DNA of 64,000 bases from Tetragonia tetragonoides (GCA_038025085.1 CM076146.1:12338001-12402000); one strand, 5' to 3'. Shown: positions 32,100 through 43,182, numbered from the stretch's first letter. The notes: a model not told the origin generated them from the sequence alone. A program made the numbers and translations.

Positions 32100-33035
32100 T
32101 GATAAGAAGTGTGGTAGCTCAAACCTTCATCTAGCCAACTTTTATATTTATTTTTTGAGGGGACATCTAGCCAACTTAAGTCAATTTTGTGTTACATTCA
32201 TATATTTATATATACTTTATTACAAGGGATATTTTTAGAATTTATTAAATTGAATATTTCAACCTATACACATAATGTTTTCATACAAGTTCTAGAGATA
32301 ATTTATGAACTTTCTTTATGTTTCCTAACAAACTTCGAGATCTAATGCACTGTCTAGTTTCCTATTTTTGTTTGAATTATCGGTTCATCATATACTATTT
32401 GGTCCAAAATTAATTATGTTTGTACTGAGTCGGTTTACGAATAGGTGAAGTGCTCTCACTAATCAGTGTTTTCATTATTACTAAAATTTAAATTTTGACC
32501 TCGACTTGGTTAAGGAATGAGAGTGTCAAACCAAATTGTCCTATTTGATACAAATGGTCCCAACGTTGGTGTGAACAAAGAGTGCAAAACCAAATTCTCT
32601 GATTCTATTTGATATAAACAAAAAAGGCAAGTCCAAAACGTCCTGTTCAATTCATACAAGATGTCTTATTTAGTCTGATTTCTTTTAGTGAACATACTGA
32701 ACAATCCAGCATATCACCAATAACCTTCAAATTTTATCCCCATAATTATGATACTCTGATATCATGTTGAAATTTATAAGGTTACCAATGTATCGTGGGA
32801 TACATTTGGTATCTCATATCCTCATCTAGCCAACTCAATTTCAACTTCGTGTTACATTCGTATATTTATACTTAATCTCTAGAGTTTCTTAATTATTTAA
32901 ACCTACGAAATTTCTAGAGAACAATATTTTATACTGTAATACAATGTCCTAGAGACAACTGATTGACCTTCTTAATATTTCGTAGCAAACTTCTAGATCC
33001 CATGCACTTTCTAGCTCCTTAAAATTTATGTTAGT
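32100..33035 (-). mobile_element. TRIM (miniature LTR retrotransposon)
   Basis: Direct repeats 32100-32380 and 32780-33030 share catctagccaact, gtgttacattcgtatattta-type and agatcccatgcactttctag-type words in order. On the minus strand a Met-type primer site tgatatcagagtatc (about 32768-32754) follows the upper repeat. The inside is only about 390 bp and non-coding. LTRs of about 260 bp around a tiny interior define TRIMs. Confidence 0.65.
32142..32163 (-). mobile_element. Tail-only dA insertion (tcccctc + A-rich)
   Basis: A perfect 14-base duplication catctagccaactt (32128-32141 and 32164-32177) encloses 22 bases that read tcccctcaaaaaataaatat on the minus strand. It lies in the lower LTR of the TRIM; the upper LTR has a single copy of the word, which is the empty site. 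Confidence 0.7.
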
Positions 33036-33154
33036 CTGGGGAGCACTTATACGAATTAATTCGTGAAATATCCGTGGCCGTGTGTTAGGAGGTGTCCTTT
33101 AGCCACGCTCAAAGAGAAAGGAAGTTTCCTTTTGCCAAACCAAAAAAAAAAAAA
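33036..33154 (+). mobile_element. Short dA-tailed retroposon (119 bp)
   Basis: A perfect 10-base duplication ttatgttagt (33026-33035, 33155-33164) bounds a 119-bp insert ending in 13 A. It begins ctggggagcacttatacg and ends ttttgccaaacc before the tail. No tRNA boxes are evident. It inserted at the start of the upper TRIM LTR. Confidence 0.75.
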
Positions 33155-33164
33155 TTATGTTAGT

Positions 33165-33725
33165 AACATTATATAGAATTCCTGACAACAAAATATCTAG
33201 AAATTTCATATTATTTTTAATTTTTAAAACAATGATAGCATTTTACAACTACCACTAAAAAGTAAAAACCCTTCTTCCCATAGAATTGGCTTTTTAAATG
33301 ATCTCAAGTGGCCATAATTTTCTTGGTTTTCAAATAATTTTTAAATTCAAGCATCTTGCTTGCTTGCTTGCTTTGACAATGGTGAAAACTGGGAAGGGAA
33401 ATGGAAAATGATGCTGACCATAGGAAATATTGAATTCCAAGCTAATTGTTGGTTATTGAGGGGGAAGGGGGAAGGGGGAGATGGGTCGGATGAAAGTGGA
33501 TGGATAGGTGATTAATTATAATGAGGGAATGGGCAAATAAGTCTAGTTAGAGCAGAAACATTATACTATTTGCTTTACGAGCGAGTAATATTGAAGGAAA
33601 ATAATTTATGTCCTCGAATCGTGAATGAGCATAATACTAATGTTAGATTGCCTAAATATAGGATTGTAGGACAAGCCAACTCTAGGACTCTACAACGCAA
33701 AAGCAAACTCTATACAAATACTAGG
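33165..33725. other. Unassigned spacer
   Basis: Includes a short (cttg)n run near 33356-33375 and a ggggaagggggaaggggga patch near 33462. No gene recognised. Confidence 0.35.
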
Positions 33726-34442
33726 GGGATAAGGGACCATGAATCCATGATACACATACACTAAGTATATGTTGCAAAATATACATAAATAATTTTAGCC
33801 CTCCACTAGTTCATAATTAAGAATTTTTCTTTAAAACTTGTGGAGGAAAACTAGAAGGTTTTAGAGGGAAAATAAAATGCCAAAGGAGGGAAAACAAGAT
33901 GACAAAGGAGGGAAAAATATGAGGTTTGGAGCCAAAAAAAAAAAAAAAGAAGGAAAGGGAATGTGAAAGACCGAAAAAAAAGGGATGAGAGAGAAAACAG
34001 AAAGGAAATAAAAAAAAACGAGCTCCATTGTTTCCGCTCATCTCCAACTTCTCCGATTACTCTCCGGCGACATCCCGGCGAAAAGCGAATTTTCCGGTGA
34101 AAGAGGAGTACGGTTGTTATCGACTTATTCCTACGGTAATACTTTTCTACCCATATTTTCCGGCAAAACTTTACACCATTTTTCTGATTAATTTCCGGCG
34201 AACAGTGTCCGTCCGTTCTTTGTTGTGGTTGTTTTTCTTCTCGTGTTTATCGAACAGTTTTATTTCGTATGACAATCAAAACAGGTAGTTAATGTATATA
34301 TTGGTAGCAAAATAATTTTCATTTTTGAACTTATAAATGTCGTAGATGGTACCAAAATTGTTAGTTGAAATTTTCAATCTCTAGCGCAAGTTCACCTTCA
34401 TATAAATGAAACTTCCTAATTGTGTGACTTTTAATTTCTCAG

Positions 34443-34833
34443 CAAAAGCACTTCGTGCGTGTATGTGAAATGCTTAAACCTCCCGTTCGGCTCCCGGTTG
34501 AAAAGTTGATATTGTATGAGCCAGAGATTACCACAGCAGTGTATGAACCCTACGTTGAGGAAAGTAGTCCTATTGCAATGATTTGGATGCTCAACATAAA
34601 TGATTGTTACGATTGTGGTAGAGTTGAGGTAATAAACGACTATTTACATATGCGTTTCTTATTTACAAGGTTAATAACACTAATAGAATAACTATCTATG
34701 CCAGGGCTACCCCTACGATATAAATTTGCATCGCAGAGCACTCTTGGCGTACATGATCAACAACACTCTTAATGATGTTTGTATGGATGTATTAAGAAAC
34801 GTTGCGGAATACTCAAAAATGCTCAAAAGATGA
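34443..34833 (+). CDS. Two-exon ORF carried by Mutator-like copy B
   Basis: Exon 34443-34628 follows acceptor tttctcag and ends at donor gag|gtaata. The second exon 34705-34833 follows acceptor atgccag and stops at TGA. Joined in phase 0 they give 104 residues. The first ATG inside is at 34470, so upstream exons may be missing. Visible features are FVRVCEMLKPPVRLPVEKL, a DCYDCG pair of cysteines, and a helical C-end (HRRALLAYMINNTLNDV, EYSKMLKR). The DCG followed by a helix recalls the end of Ulp1-type (C48) proteases carried by some plant Mutator-like elements, but the His/Asp half is absent, so I leave the function open. Confidence 0.45.
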
Positions 34834-35077
34834 TGGAGGCTGGCGGCCAACATTGATAGAAATGTTTTTATTTATTTTTATTTTTATGTTGGCGGATGTT
34901 AATTATAGTTATTTTGCTATCAAGATGAAATGTTAACGACTATGTGGATCTCCTTTTTTTTTTTTTTATAAAAGCAACTTTTACTGTTTGGCTATATCTA
35001 ACAAAGGATGAGAAAGCAACACGTTATTTTGTTTATTAATAAAAACTACTCCTCAAACAAACAATTATTCGTTCGTA

Positions 35078-35195
35078 AAAGTTTTTAAAACAACCTTATT
35101 ATATTTGGTTGTTTGTTTCACAGTTTCACGATCAAATAAAAGTTTCTAAAACAACCTTATTATATTTGGTTGTTTGTTTCACAGTTTCACGATTA
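35078..35195. repeat. Two tandem copies of an about 55-bp unit
   Basis: The unit aaaacaaccttattatattt...ggttgtttgtttcacagttt is present twice in a row inside Mutator-like copy B. Non-coding. Confidence 0.8.
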
Positions 35196-36106
35196 AATTC
35201 ACGATTCTCTAACAAATTACTACACAATGGTGGTTACCATACAACTAATGAAAAATACTACTCATGATCCTCAAACAAAATAATTTTTTGTATATATATG
35301 ATAAAGTTCTTATCGGTTACTAATTTACTATATAAATATACTTCTTACAAGCACAATAATACTTTTTTTTATCAAAAATTAATAATAAAACTTTATTTGT
35401 AGCTTGTCTTTTGGAATATCACGTACATTGCATTATTTGTCAAAACATTGGTAGCAAATTTAGTTTGTACTTGTATTTAGATTAGTGAGGTCCATGGTAG
35501 CAAAATGCATCCTTTTGCAAAATTAGTTAGTACTTGGATTTTTCGTTAGTGAAGACTTTGGTAGCAAAATTACATCTTTCCAAGTTAATACATGACCGCA
35601 AGCTCGCCGGAAAAAATGACTACCCAGAAAAAAAAAAAAAAAAAAAAAAAGGTTTATCGGTTCTATCGCGACACATTGTAATATGAATATTTGCGGGTGT
35701 CTAATCAACTAGGAAATTCTACATTTCACTGATTTTAGAAATTTCTAATCTTCGCCGGAAAATAAGTTCGGCGTTTTAATGTCACCGGAAAAATAATTGA
35801 AGGGGTTGTGCTGGTTGGAGAGAGAGAAAGGGGCGGGTGAGTACCGTTGCAAGGTCGCCGGAAAATTGTAATGGGAGGGGAAGAGTAATCTCATTTTCTA
35901 ATTTCTAAAATAAATATTAATTAAATTTGTTAGTATTAAATATTTTTTTGCTTTTTCATTTGAATTTCAAATCCCAAATTTCAAAATCAATTGGAAATTT
36001 CATTTGAAAAAGATTATTCCTCACATTTAATAAGATTCACTCAATATTCAAACAAGTTGCCAAGTGTAAGGCTAGGATGATTTGTGTATATCTCTTTATA
36101 CACTTA

Positions 36107-36390
36107 GGATGTGTTCTTTTTCACTTATTTCCACTGATTCTCACTGATTGAGTAAGGTCCTTCCACTGATTTCCACTGATTGAGTAAGGTCCTGTCACTG
36201 ATTCTCATTGATTCAATAAGGTCCTGCCACTGATTCTGTGAATAGAAATGTTCACTGATTGAATGAGGTCCTGCCACTGATTCTCACTGATTGAGTAAGG
36301 TCTTGCCACTAATTCCCACTGATTGAGTAAGGTCTTGCCACTGATTTCTACTGATTGAGTAATGTCCAATAAATGGAAAAGAACACACCC
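36107..36390. mobile_element. Harbinger-type MITE of aatcagtg/cactgatt repeats, copy 2
   Basis: A 284-bp element flanked by TTA (36104-36106, 36391-36393). Ends ggatgtgttctttttcactt and aatggaaaagaacacaccc are inverted. Removing it restores the end of Mutator-like copy B as seen in copy A, which proves the insertion. The interior is tandem cactgattgagtaaggtc units. Confidence 0.85.
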
Positions 36391-36803
36391 TTAGTGTACA
36401 TGTAGCCTTTTCCGAGGATAAAGGTCCAATAAAGACTTAAACTTTGCCAAAAAACTACAATAATGATCTAAACTTTGAAAATGCTCCAATAAGGACCTAT
36501 TACCTGCTGTCCTGCTCTACCCGATTACCCCTTATTTCACCAATTTCCAAGGTAAATTTAGATTAAAATAATAAAGTAAACCCCACCAAAAAGCATATTT
36601 ATCACAATTATATAAAAAAAAAAAACCCAATTTATTTCTCTCTCCTCCTCTCATCTTCCCAAATGCCGTGAGATCTGATAACTCCATTGAAACCGATCAC
36701 CACCCCAACCAGTAATAATCAGTTCACCCACTCAACTAGTCCTGATTATGAGTCCACCGCCTATTTTTATTTTTTTTTGGCAATTGCAAAGACAAGGAAA
36801 TAG

Positions 36804-37352
36804 ATGAAATTAGAAGGAGACAAAGTGGAGGAAAAGAAATGGACGATGAAGATGACGAAGAAAGGCCAATTCCATTATACAGATTCAATAATTGATTTAC
36901 AATTGATTTATTGTTGGTTCAATCAAATCCAGAACATGAGAATAAAAAGGAGAGGATTGAGGGTTAACCTAAAAGGTCAAGCCCAACAACAAGAACAAAG
37001 AAAAAGAAAACCTATCACCATTTCTCTCACCTCTCATCTTCATCACCATAACCACAATCAAAATTTGAAAGCTTGGGGCTCTAATTTAGGTAAACTGCCC
37101 ATCATATGCAATTACAAGCCACTAAAAGAAGAGGGCTTTTCTCTCTCTTCTGTTTTGCTTACAGGTGGTGATGATGGTGGCAGTTATGGTGGATTGTGGT
37201 GGTGGGAGGAGAGAGGGGAGGGAGGAAAGGGTAGTGGAGACTGGAGAAGACAGGAGGGTGGTGATGATGGTGGCGGTTATGGTGGAAGGAGAGCAATGAA
37301 GGGAGAGAGAAAGGGAATGGGTCAATTTTTAAAATTTAATTCTGAAAATTAA
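36804..37352 (+). other. 182-codon frame inside the outer Mutator-like element
   Basis: Begins MKLEGDKVEEKKWTMKM, has an H/N/Q-rich middle and a G/E/R/W-rich end (GGDDGGSYGGLWWW, GGGYGGRRAMKGERK). The last part follows a possible acceptor (tgcttacag, near 37165), so the frame may join captured exons. Low-complexity purine-rich DNA makes long frames by chance, and I recognise no domain. Confidence 0.25.
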
Positions 37353-37561
37353 ATGGGGTGTTTTTTTTAAGTTAATTTACAATTAATTAATGAAATCGAT
37401 TAAAAGGTAGTTTACTTTTTTTTTTTTAATCGTTTAAAAAAAGTAGTTTACTTACTATAGCAGGTTATAAGTCCTTATTGGAGCATTTTCAAAGTTCAGG
37501 TTTTTATTGTAGTTTTTTGGCAAAGTTTAGGTCTTTATTGAACCCTTATCCCAATACAAGA

Positions 37562-39239
37562 TGGATGCTTGTGAGTATGCCCGTGCATTGCAGGGACTGT
37601 GATTATATAATAAAATAAATATAACATGATTATTAATCTCATCGAAAAATTAAAGTATAATTGTCACTTATGAAAAATTATTAGTAATATATGGATAAAC
37701 ATTTATATAATCCATTTAATATCATGAATGTCATATAATAAAATTAATATGATTTTCTAAGGCATCTTATCTAATTTAAACTCTTATCATCAATTTCAAT
37801 TAACTCTTAATTAACTCATCCCATATGTTACATGATCCAAGAGGTAATAGTTTCAAAGTCTTTCTATGCTTGATGTTGGTGCGCCAATGCTCTTATGTTG
37901 ATATAAGTGTACAACTAATATTCCAAAGGTATGATTCTTTTATGGTAAAATCAGTTTAAATGTCTAATGTATACATAACTACTTTTCAAAAAATAAAGAA
38001 ATTTTAGACGTAAACCTTAGAATAACAAAACATATTTTAATGCTTGCTTGTTTTTTCAAAGTTATATGCGGTCAATGTACTGCCTTGAAGAACGCAAAAG
38101 TCCAATGTAATATTATTTATGGTCCGGAGGGAGTATATTAATAATTATAAAGTTGAAGAGAATATAAATTGAAGCTCTAAAATAAATGGGGGATCAGTAT
38201 ATTACATACATTTATAAAATTATACGTGATAATGGTAAAGTTTCTTATTAAAGATTGGACCTAGAATCATTTTAGATTTATCGTTTATTTTTTTTATTCT
38301 ACACATACTCTTTTTATTATATTTTACCTTGAGATTGCTTTTAAAATTTTATAACTAATATACGTATTTTTTCTCTTATTTTTACATTTCAACTCTTTCG
38401 TTGTGTAAGCTTGTCAAGCTAATTACTAATAATTACCTTTTTAGGTGGACGCATCTAATATTGTAAATCAATAGAACATATTACAAATAAATGTCATTTT
38501 AAAGGATATTTCGTACTCGTTCCAATGGTGTAAGAAATTTATTTTTTTAAGCGGTGGAAATAAAGTTATATGTTAGTTAAAATCTAATAGTGAAATCTTT
38601 AACGATTTAGAAAAATACAACTTTAGTATATATTTTATACCAAAACCTCTAATAGTATACTTTTTAACGATTTAGGAAATTACAACTTTAATATATATTT
38701 TATTATGCCAAAACTTATATTTTTATTTTGTGTTTATATTAAAATTTATTTACAATGGTTTGCTTAGGTGGACGCCTCCAATGCTGTCAGAAAATGCTTC
38801 TAATATATACTCGTAGTAAGATATTATGATTATGATTATGATTTGGTAGAAGAAGGATGAATCTGAATGTGGCATTAACCATTAGCCACCTATTTATAGA
38901 CTAATTATGAAAAGACACGTTGGTTGAATAATAACCAAAAATTAACTAAAATCAATTAATTGTCAATAAACGACATCAAAACTAATATAAATAATAATGT
39001 CCAATGAGTAGTAGAACAGTCCCCATCAACTAGTCTTACTTAATCAAAATGGGTTAACTCTTATAAATCCTTTAAAAGTTTGTCGCCCTTCCAATGTGTG
39101 ACAAATTTCCGAGCATCTAATTTACAATCTATCTCACACATACTTTATCACGCGTAACGTAATACAATGAATTCATTTAGATGCATTCATTTAGATGACC
39201 ACACCCTGAATACAAAACATTGACAAAAACAAAAAATTG
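37562..39239. other. AT-rich spacer, no gene
   Basis: Starts with a Helitron-like hairpin word (gcccgtgcattgcaggg, about 37579) but no matching end was found. Two partial repeats of ctaatagtgaaatctttaac / ctaatagtatactttttaac lie at 38586-38700. No gene recognised. Confidence 0.35.
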
Positions 39240-39285
39240 AGGGGGTGGGGGTGGGGGTGGGGGTGGGGGTGGGGACAGTGGGGTG
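39240..39285 (+). repeat. (GGGGGT)n run, G-quadruplex-prone
   Basis: Six or more G4-G5 runs separated by single T, then gacagtgggg. It begins about 30 bases past the donor of exon C of bHLH unit 1 (39315, minus strand), so in that transcript it would be C-rich while the other DNA strand is G-rich. Confidence 0.9.
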
Positions 39286-39571
39286 TTTAGCATTTTTCCG
39301 ATAAATAATCGAACCTTGCCGGAACCAAGAACCAATTGTCGCAGAGTTGCTAAGTTTGCCGTGATGCGTTTCCGTCATCTTTGTTCTGTATTTCTTCGTT
39401 TCTTTAACACAAAAAATTATATATATTTAATTTAGAGGAAAATAAATAGAATATGAAAAATACAAATAGCATGTTTTGTGTGGACTTGGTGCAAGCTCGA
39501 CCAAAAATATTAGGACAAAAATTATGGAACATACAAGATATTTTAAAAAGATTTAGTCTCTTAATCCATTA

Positions 39572-39815
39572 ATCGTGTGCTCTTTCACTTATTAGACTTT
39601 ACCTAATCAGTGAGAATCAGTGTTAAAAGATATATCCCTTCTCGCAGAATCAATGACATTATATTACTAAATCGGTGAGAATCAGTGACAGTACCTTAAC
39701 AAATCAGTGGAAATCAATGGCATGACTTACCCAGTCAATAGAAATTAGTAGCAAGATATTACCCAATTAGTGAGAATCACTGAAAATGCGGAATAGATAA
39801 CACCCTATGTCCAGA
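39572..39815. mobile_element. Decayed MITE of aatcagtg repeats, copy 3
   Basis: Starts gtgtgctctttcacttatt and ends gaatagataacaccc, with aatcagtgagaatcagtg units inside. Same family as 10099-10432 and 36107-36390. Lies between exons B and C of unit 1. Confidence 0.55.
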
Positions 39816-40155
39816 CAAGTTTTTGCGAAATCCAAGTAGGATGTTGAGCATTGTAAATCTCACCGTCAGTGTTCGAGCATGTGGACTTTCATTGGTTGCC
39901 GGTAACTCATCAGGCTCAACAGGCTGTTTCCCCTTTGATTCCCCTGTTTGTTCATTACTCTGTTCCTAAATACGTTGACCAAATGAATCAAATGAGGCAA
40001 AAGAAAGTGTGGGCACAGAGTTTTACCCCAAAGTACTAGTCCATAGCTAAGTCAAATTTGGTTCTCAATGTTGTGCCTTCAAATGCATTCTAATATGGAG
40101 GCCATATTACATTTGTCCATGATTACTTATTCTTACTAAAGCGAAATCAATCAAT

Positions 40156-40158
<3 letters not shown>

Positions 40159-40226
<68 letters not shown>
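40159..40226. repeat. (TA)n microsatellite
   Basis: About 34 TA units directly before the second Helitron-like segment. Confidence 0.95.
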
Positions 40227-40229
<3 letters not shown>

Positions 40230-42034
40230 GAGACATATTCTGAGAGCAATGAGGCGTGCCACGTAGGCGAAAATTTTAAGAGCGCGCCACGTAAACAAAG
40301 ATAAAGACAAAAATCAACTGTTCATTTTTAGTGTAAAACGCTTAGGACTCTTAGAATCCCTACTGTTTAGGATTCTTGAGTTGTGATAAACCTCTGGAGT
40401 TTTGTACAAGTTATACTAGAATTCTGTCAAATAGTTGAAATCAAATATAACTTTTTCTACACATCTCAAAAATAATAACTTTTGTACCATCAAATTCGCA
40501 TCGAAAAATACTTTAGAACGAGATGCATATACAATATGCATAAGAAACATGTAAGATCGCAGGTATAAGTTGGTTCCCGTAAATAAGTAAAAATAATAAT
40601 AATATTAACAATAAAATTAAGGCTGAAAATAAAAAACAGAAAATATCTTTAGTCACCTAAGCGATATCTTTAAGAGCATGCCACATAAGAGAGAATATTA
40701 AACAATAAAATTAAAGTAACACATACTCATAACACGTACTTTGAACAAAAAATATAAATAAATAGAAATAGAAATAAGAAAATAAAAGAAGTAAGATTTT
40801 TCACATGTTAGTAACTTAGTAATTAGTATACCTAAATCAATTGCCAAATAAAACTATTTTTAACATATCAATCAATACATAATATAAAGAAGTTTCATAG
40901 TAATAAAGTTTCAGATAATGAAAAAGAGAGATTGAACGCGTGCATCCCACGGGTATCGCGCCACATAGGAATGTCATCTAAGCAAGCAATTAAACAAAAA
41001 ATAAATAAAGGTTAGGAAATGAAATATAGAGCTTGAGTTGTGATAGACGTCTAGAGTTTTAGAGGAGCTATATTAGATGTCTGTCAAATATTTTATAAAA
41101 TCAAATTTAAATTTTTCTACATGTCTAAAACGATAATCTTTTAAATCATCAGATTCGCATCGAAAAGTACCTTAAAATGATATTCATTTACAATATGTAT
41201 AAGAAACATGTAAGCTTGACCTGAAAATAAATGTGAGCAAATATATTTGAAGTCCGTGCATAGCACAAGTTTGATTACTAAGTTGCATCACCTAAGCAAT
41301 TAGTCTCAACAAAAAAAAAAAAAAATGAAAAGCAAGCCACATAAGCCAGAAATATATTTGAGTATATTGAAACAAAAAAAAATAAGTGGAGAATGTGATA
41401 TATGTCTCTCCTCATGTTCACACTTCATCTTTTATTAATTTGCCTTTCTTTTTTCTATCTGCGAGACTACAAGTCCAAAAGTTGACATGAATGTAACGAG
41501 AGACTAATGAAAGTTGAATGCTTCATGAATATCTAAATTTATTGAGAGGTTATCGCATTGATTCAAGGCTCCTCCGATATGATATATAGTCTTTGAACAT
41601 TGATCTAACAACGATTTTAAAGTAACCATTTTCGGAAGTGCAATTTGGTTAGAATCCTAATTGTATTTTAGGAGGATTATGATGACTAATATCTTTTTTC
41701 ATTAAACGCCTCACATCATCACTTCTCCATTTTTTTTTTGAACATTTCCTCACCCTTTATTCTCCCTACATCTCTTTGCTTTCAAGTTTTCTTATTTTAT
41801 TCTAGCAAATCTTGATGATCCGAGGGGCGTGAAAAATAAAAGAGAGATAAACCTAAATCACTAAGGATAGCATGAAACTAGCATCACTATATAGCATGCA
41901 TAATTATAATCAATTAGAAATTATTTACGATTTCTTTTTTTAAATAGGCATATTAGTGTGCGTATTTCATCAAATGGATATTAATATACAGACATTTCAC
42001 TTAACCCGTGTACCACACGGGCTTTAAAACTAGT
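40227..42034 (+). mobile_element. Helitron-like segment, copy 2
   Basis: Begins after the TA run with aaggagacatattctgagag and caatgaggcgtgccacgtag. The 3' end has a perfect 7-bp stem cccgtgt-acc-acacggg (42005-42021) then ctttaaaactagt, that is, a hairpin 8 bases before terminal CTAGT, the Helitron signature. Internal gcgtgcatcccacgggtat (near 40937) and ccgtgcatagcac (near 41246) followed by attactaagt look like ends of further nested or tandem copies. No helicase gene. Confidence 0.65.
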
Positions 42035-42483
42035 AATAAATAAGTCGGGATTTAAAGAGGTTAGGATTTACGTTGTCTTACCCATAAATAGTAGGGACAT
42101 TTTAAAAACCAGTTAAATATATACTATTTTTGAAAAATATTTTAAAAAGAATGAAATATTTATAGCTAGTGGCACAATATAACATTTAATAAAGTTTGTC
42201 CTAATTAAGTTCTTTTAAATGAATATTGATTACATAGCCCTAACTCATTAATAGATTTAGTTGATTATATTGTATAGCGATTGGTGTTTGAATTCGAAGT
42301 AATAGATTTCAAGAATCATTCTGAAGTTTGTTGATTATTACTCAACTAACATAAAATAAATACTCAAAATAGAAGAACATCCTAGCTTTTTAAGTCATCA
42401 TCTTTTGTACCACATGAATAAAATAGATATTACATCTTTTTAACAGAAAAAAAGAGCCTTGCATTTAGTTGAACCTAACCACA
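42035..42483. other. Unassigned spacer
   Basis: AT-rich sequence between the Helitron-like segment and the next retroposon. Nothing recognised. Confidence 0.35.
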
Positions 42484-42496
42484 ATGGCTAATGCAT

Positions 42497-43182
42497 AAAA
42501 TTTTTTTTTTGAAGGAAAAGATAATTCATTCATTAATAAAAAGCCATCCGGTATCTACAACGATGAATATCTCTAAACAAATATAGATCTAACTGAACAA
42601 AGTATAAATCTAACATAACAAGATGAATATGACTCTCACCAACACTGCTAGAAATCGGTGTCTGGATCAGCTACGTCGATAATAAGTAACAACCAATCCA
42701 AACATCTCTGCTAGAAATCGGCGTCTTGATCGGCATCATCGATAATTGACAAGCAATCATCGGTTGCCCTGATATAGCGAAAAATATGCTATACAGTAAA
42801 CTGGAGGTCACCGCCTTTTCCCTACGATCGGAGGTAAGTACAAAATGTGCTGCAGCTATTTGGAAGTACAAATCCCCTTGGCATACTAGATTGAACTTGT
42901 CTTTTTGATTCATAAAATCTAACCCAAAAACACAAATTCTAAAACACTCCAACGAACGCGGAGAACTCAACAATCTCTCACCAAATGAGAGTTTAATACT
43001 AACCATAATGAAACACAAACTAAAAAACTAGATTGAAAGCAAAAAAACAACAACGACTGGGCTAACCACTGGCAAAATTTGTCGATGGTAGCCCAAGATG
43101 AGTCAAAGAGGAAGGGGGAGGCTAAAGTTTTTTTTTAGAGAGAGAGAAGAGGAGGCTGAACGGATCTAGTTTTTAAATTATC
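42497..43182 (-). mobile_element. dA-tailed retroposon with 13-bp duplication
   Basis: A perfect duplication atggctaatgcat (42484-42496, 43183-43195) bounds 686 bp. On the minus strand it starts gataatttaaaaactagatc, has a CT-rich leader, and ends ccttc plus about ten A. Inside, aatcggtgtctggatcagct-type words repeat twice. A minus-strand frame (43018-42671, 115 codons, starting MCFIMVSIKLSFGERLL) is open but has no known motif. Related copy at 27630-28040. Likely moved by LINE machinery; whether it began as an mRNA is unknown. Confidence 0.75.

Larger units (their letters stand above)
33734..36413 (+). mobile_element. Mutator-like element, copy B (with spliced cargo ORF)
   Basis: Ends ggaccatga... 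and, read inward from the right, ggaaaaggctacatgtacac match copy A (3820-5012) in reverse. Flanks ggggataag (33725-33733) and gaggataaa (36414-36422) agree at 7 of 9. Copy B is 2680 bp: it holds 1.2 kb of central sequence missing from A, including an intron-containing ORF (34443-34833), plus a nested MITE (36107-36390). It sits within the terminal repeat of the outer element. Confidence 0.75.
33726..37552. mobile_element. Mutator-like element with about 95-bp terminal repeats (outer)
   Basis: The right end (37457-37552) and the segment starting 36414 are inverted repeats of about 95 bases, sharing caataaagac, aaactttgccaaaaaactac and aaaatgctccaataaggac. The outer tip of the left repeat (gggataag) was cut off by a second element and now lies at 33726-33733. 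Flanks aatactagg (33717-33725) and aatacaaga (37553-37561) agree at 7 of 9 bases. Long terminal repeats with about 9-bp targets fit Mutator-like elements. The interior contains a GA-rich frame (36804-37352). Confidence 0.7.

Noticed and set aside
37122..37352. Both-strand open frames near 37.2 kb as a glycine-rich protein gene
   Set aside because: Low-complexity GGT/GGA repeats open both strands; kept only as a weak possibility inside the outer element.
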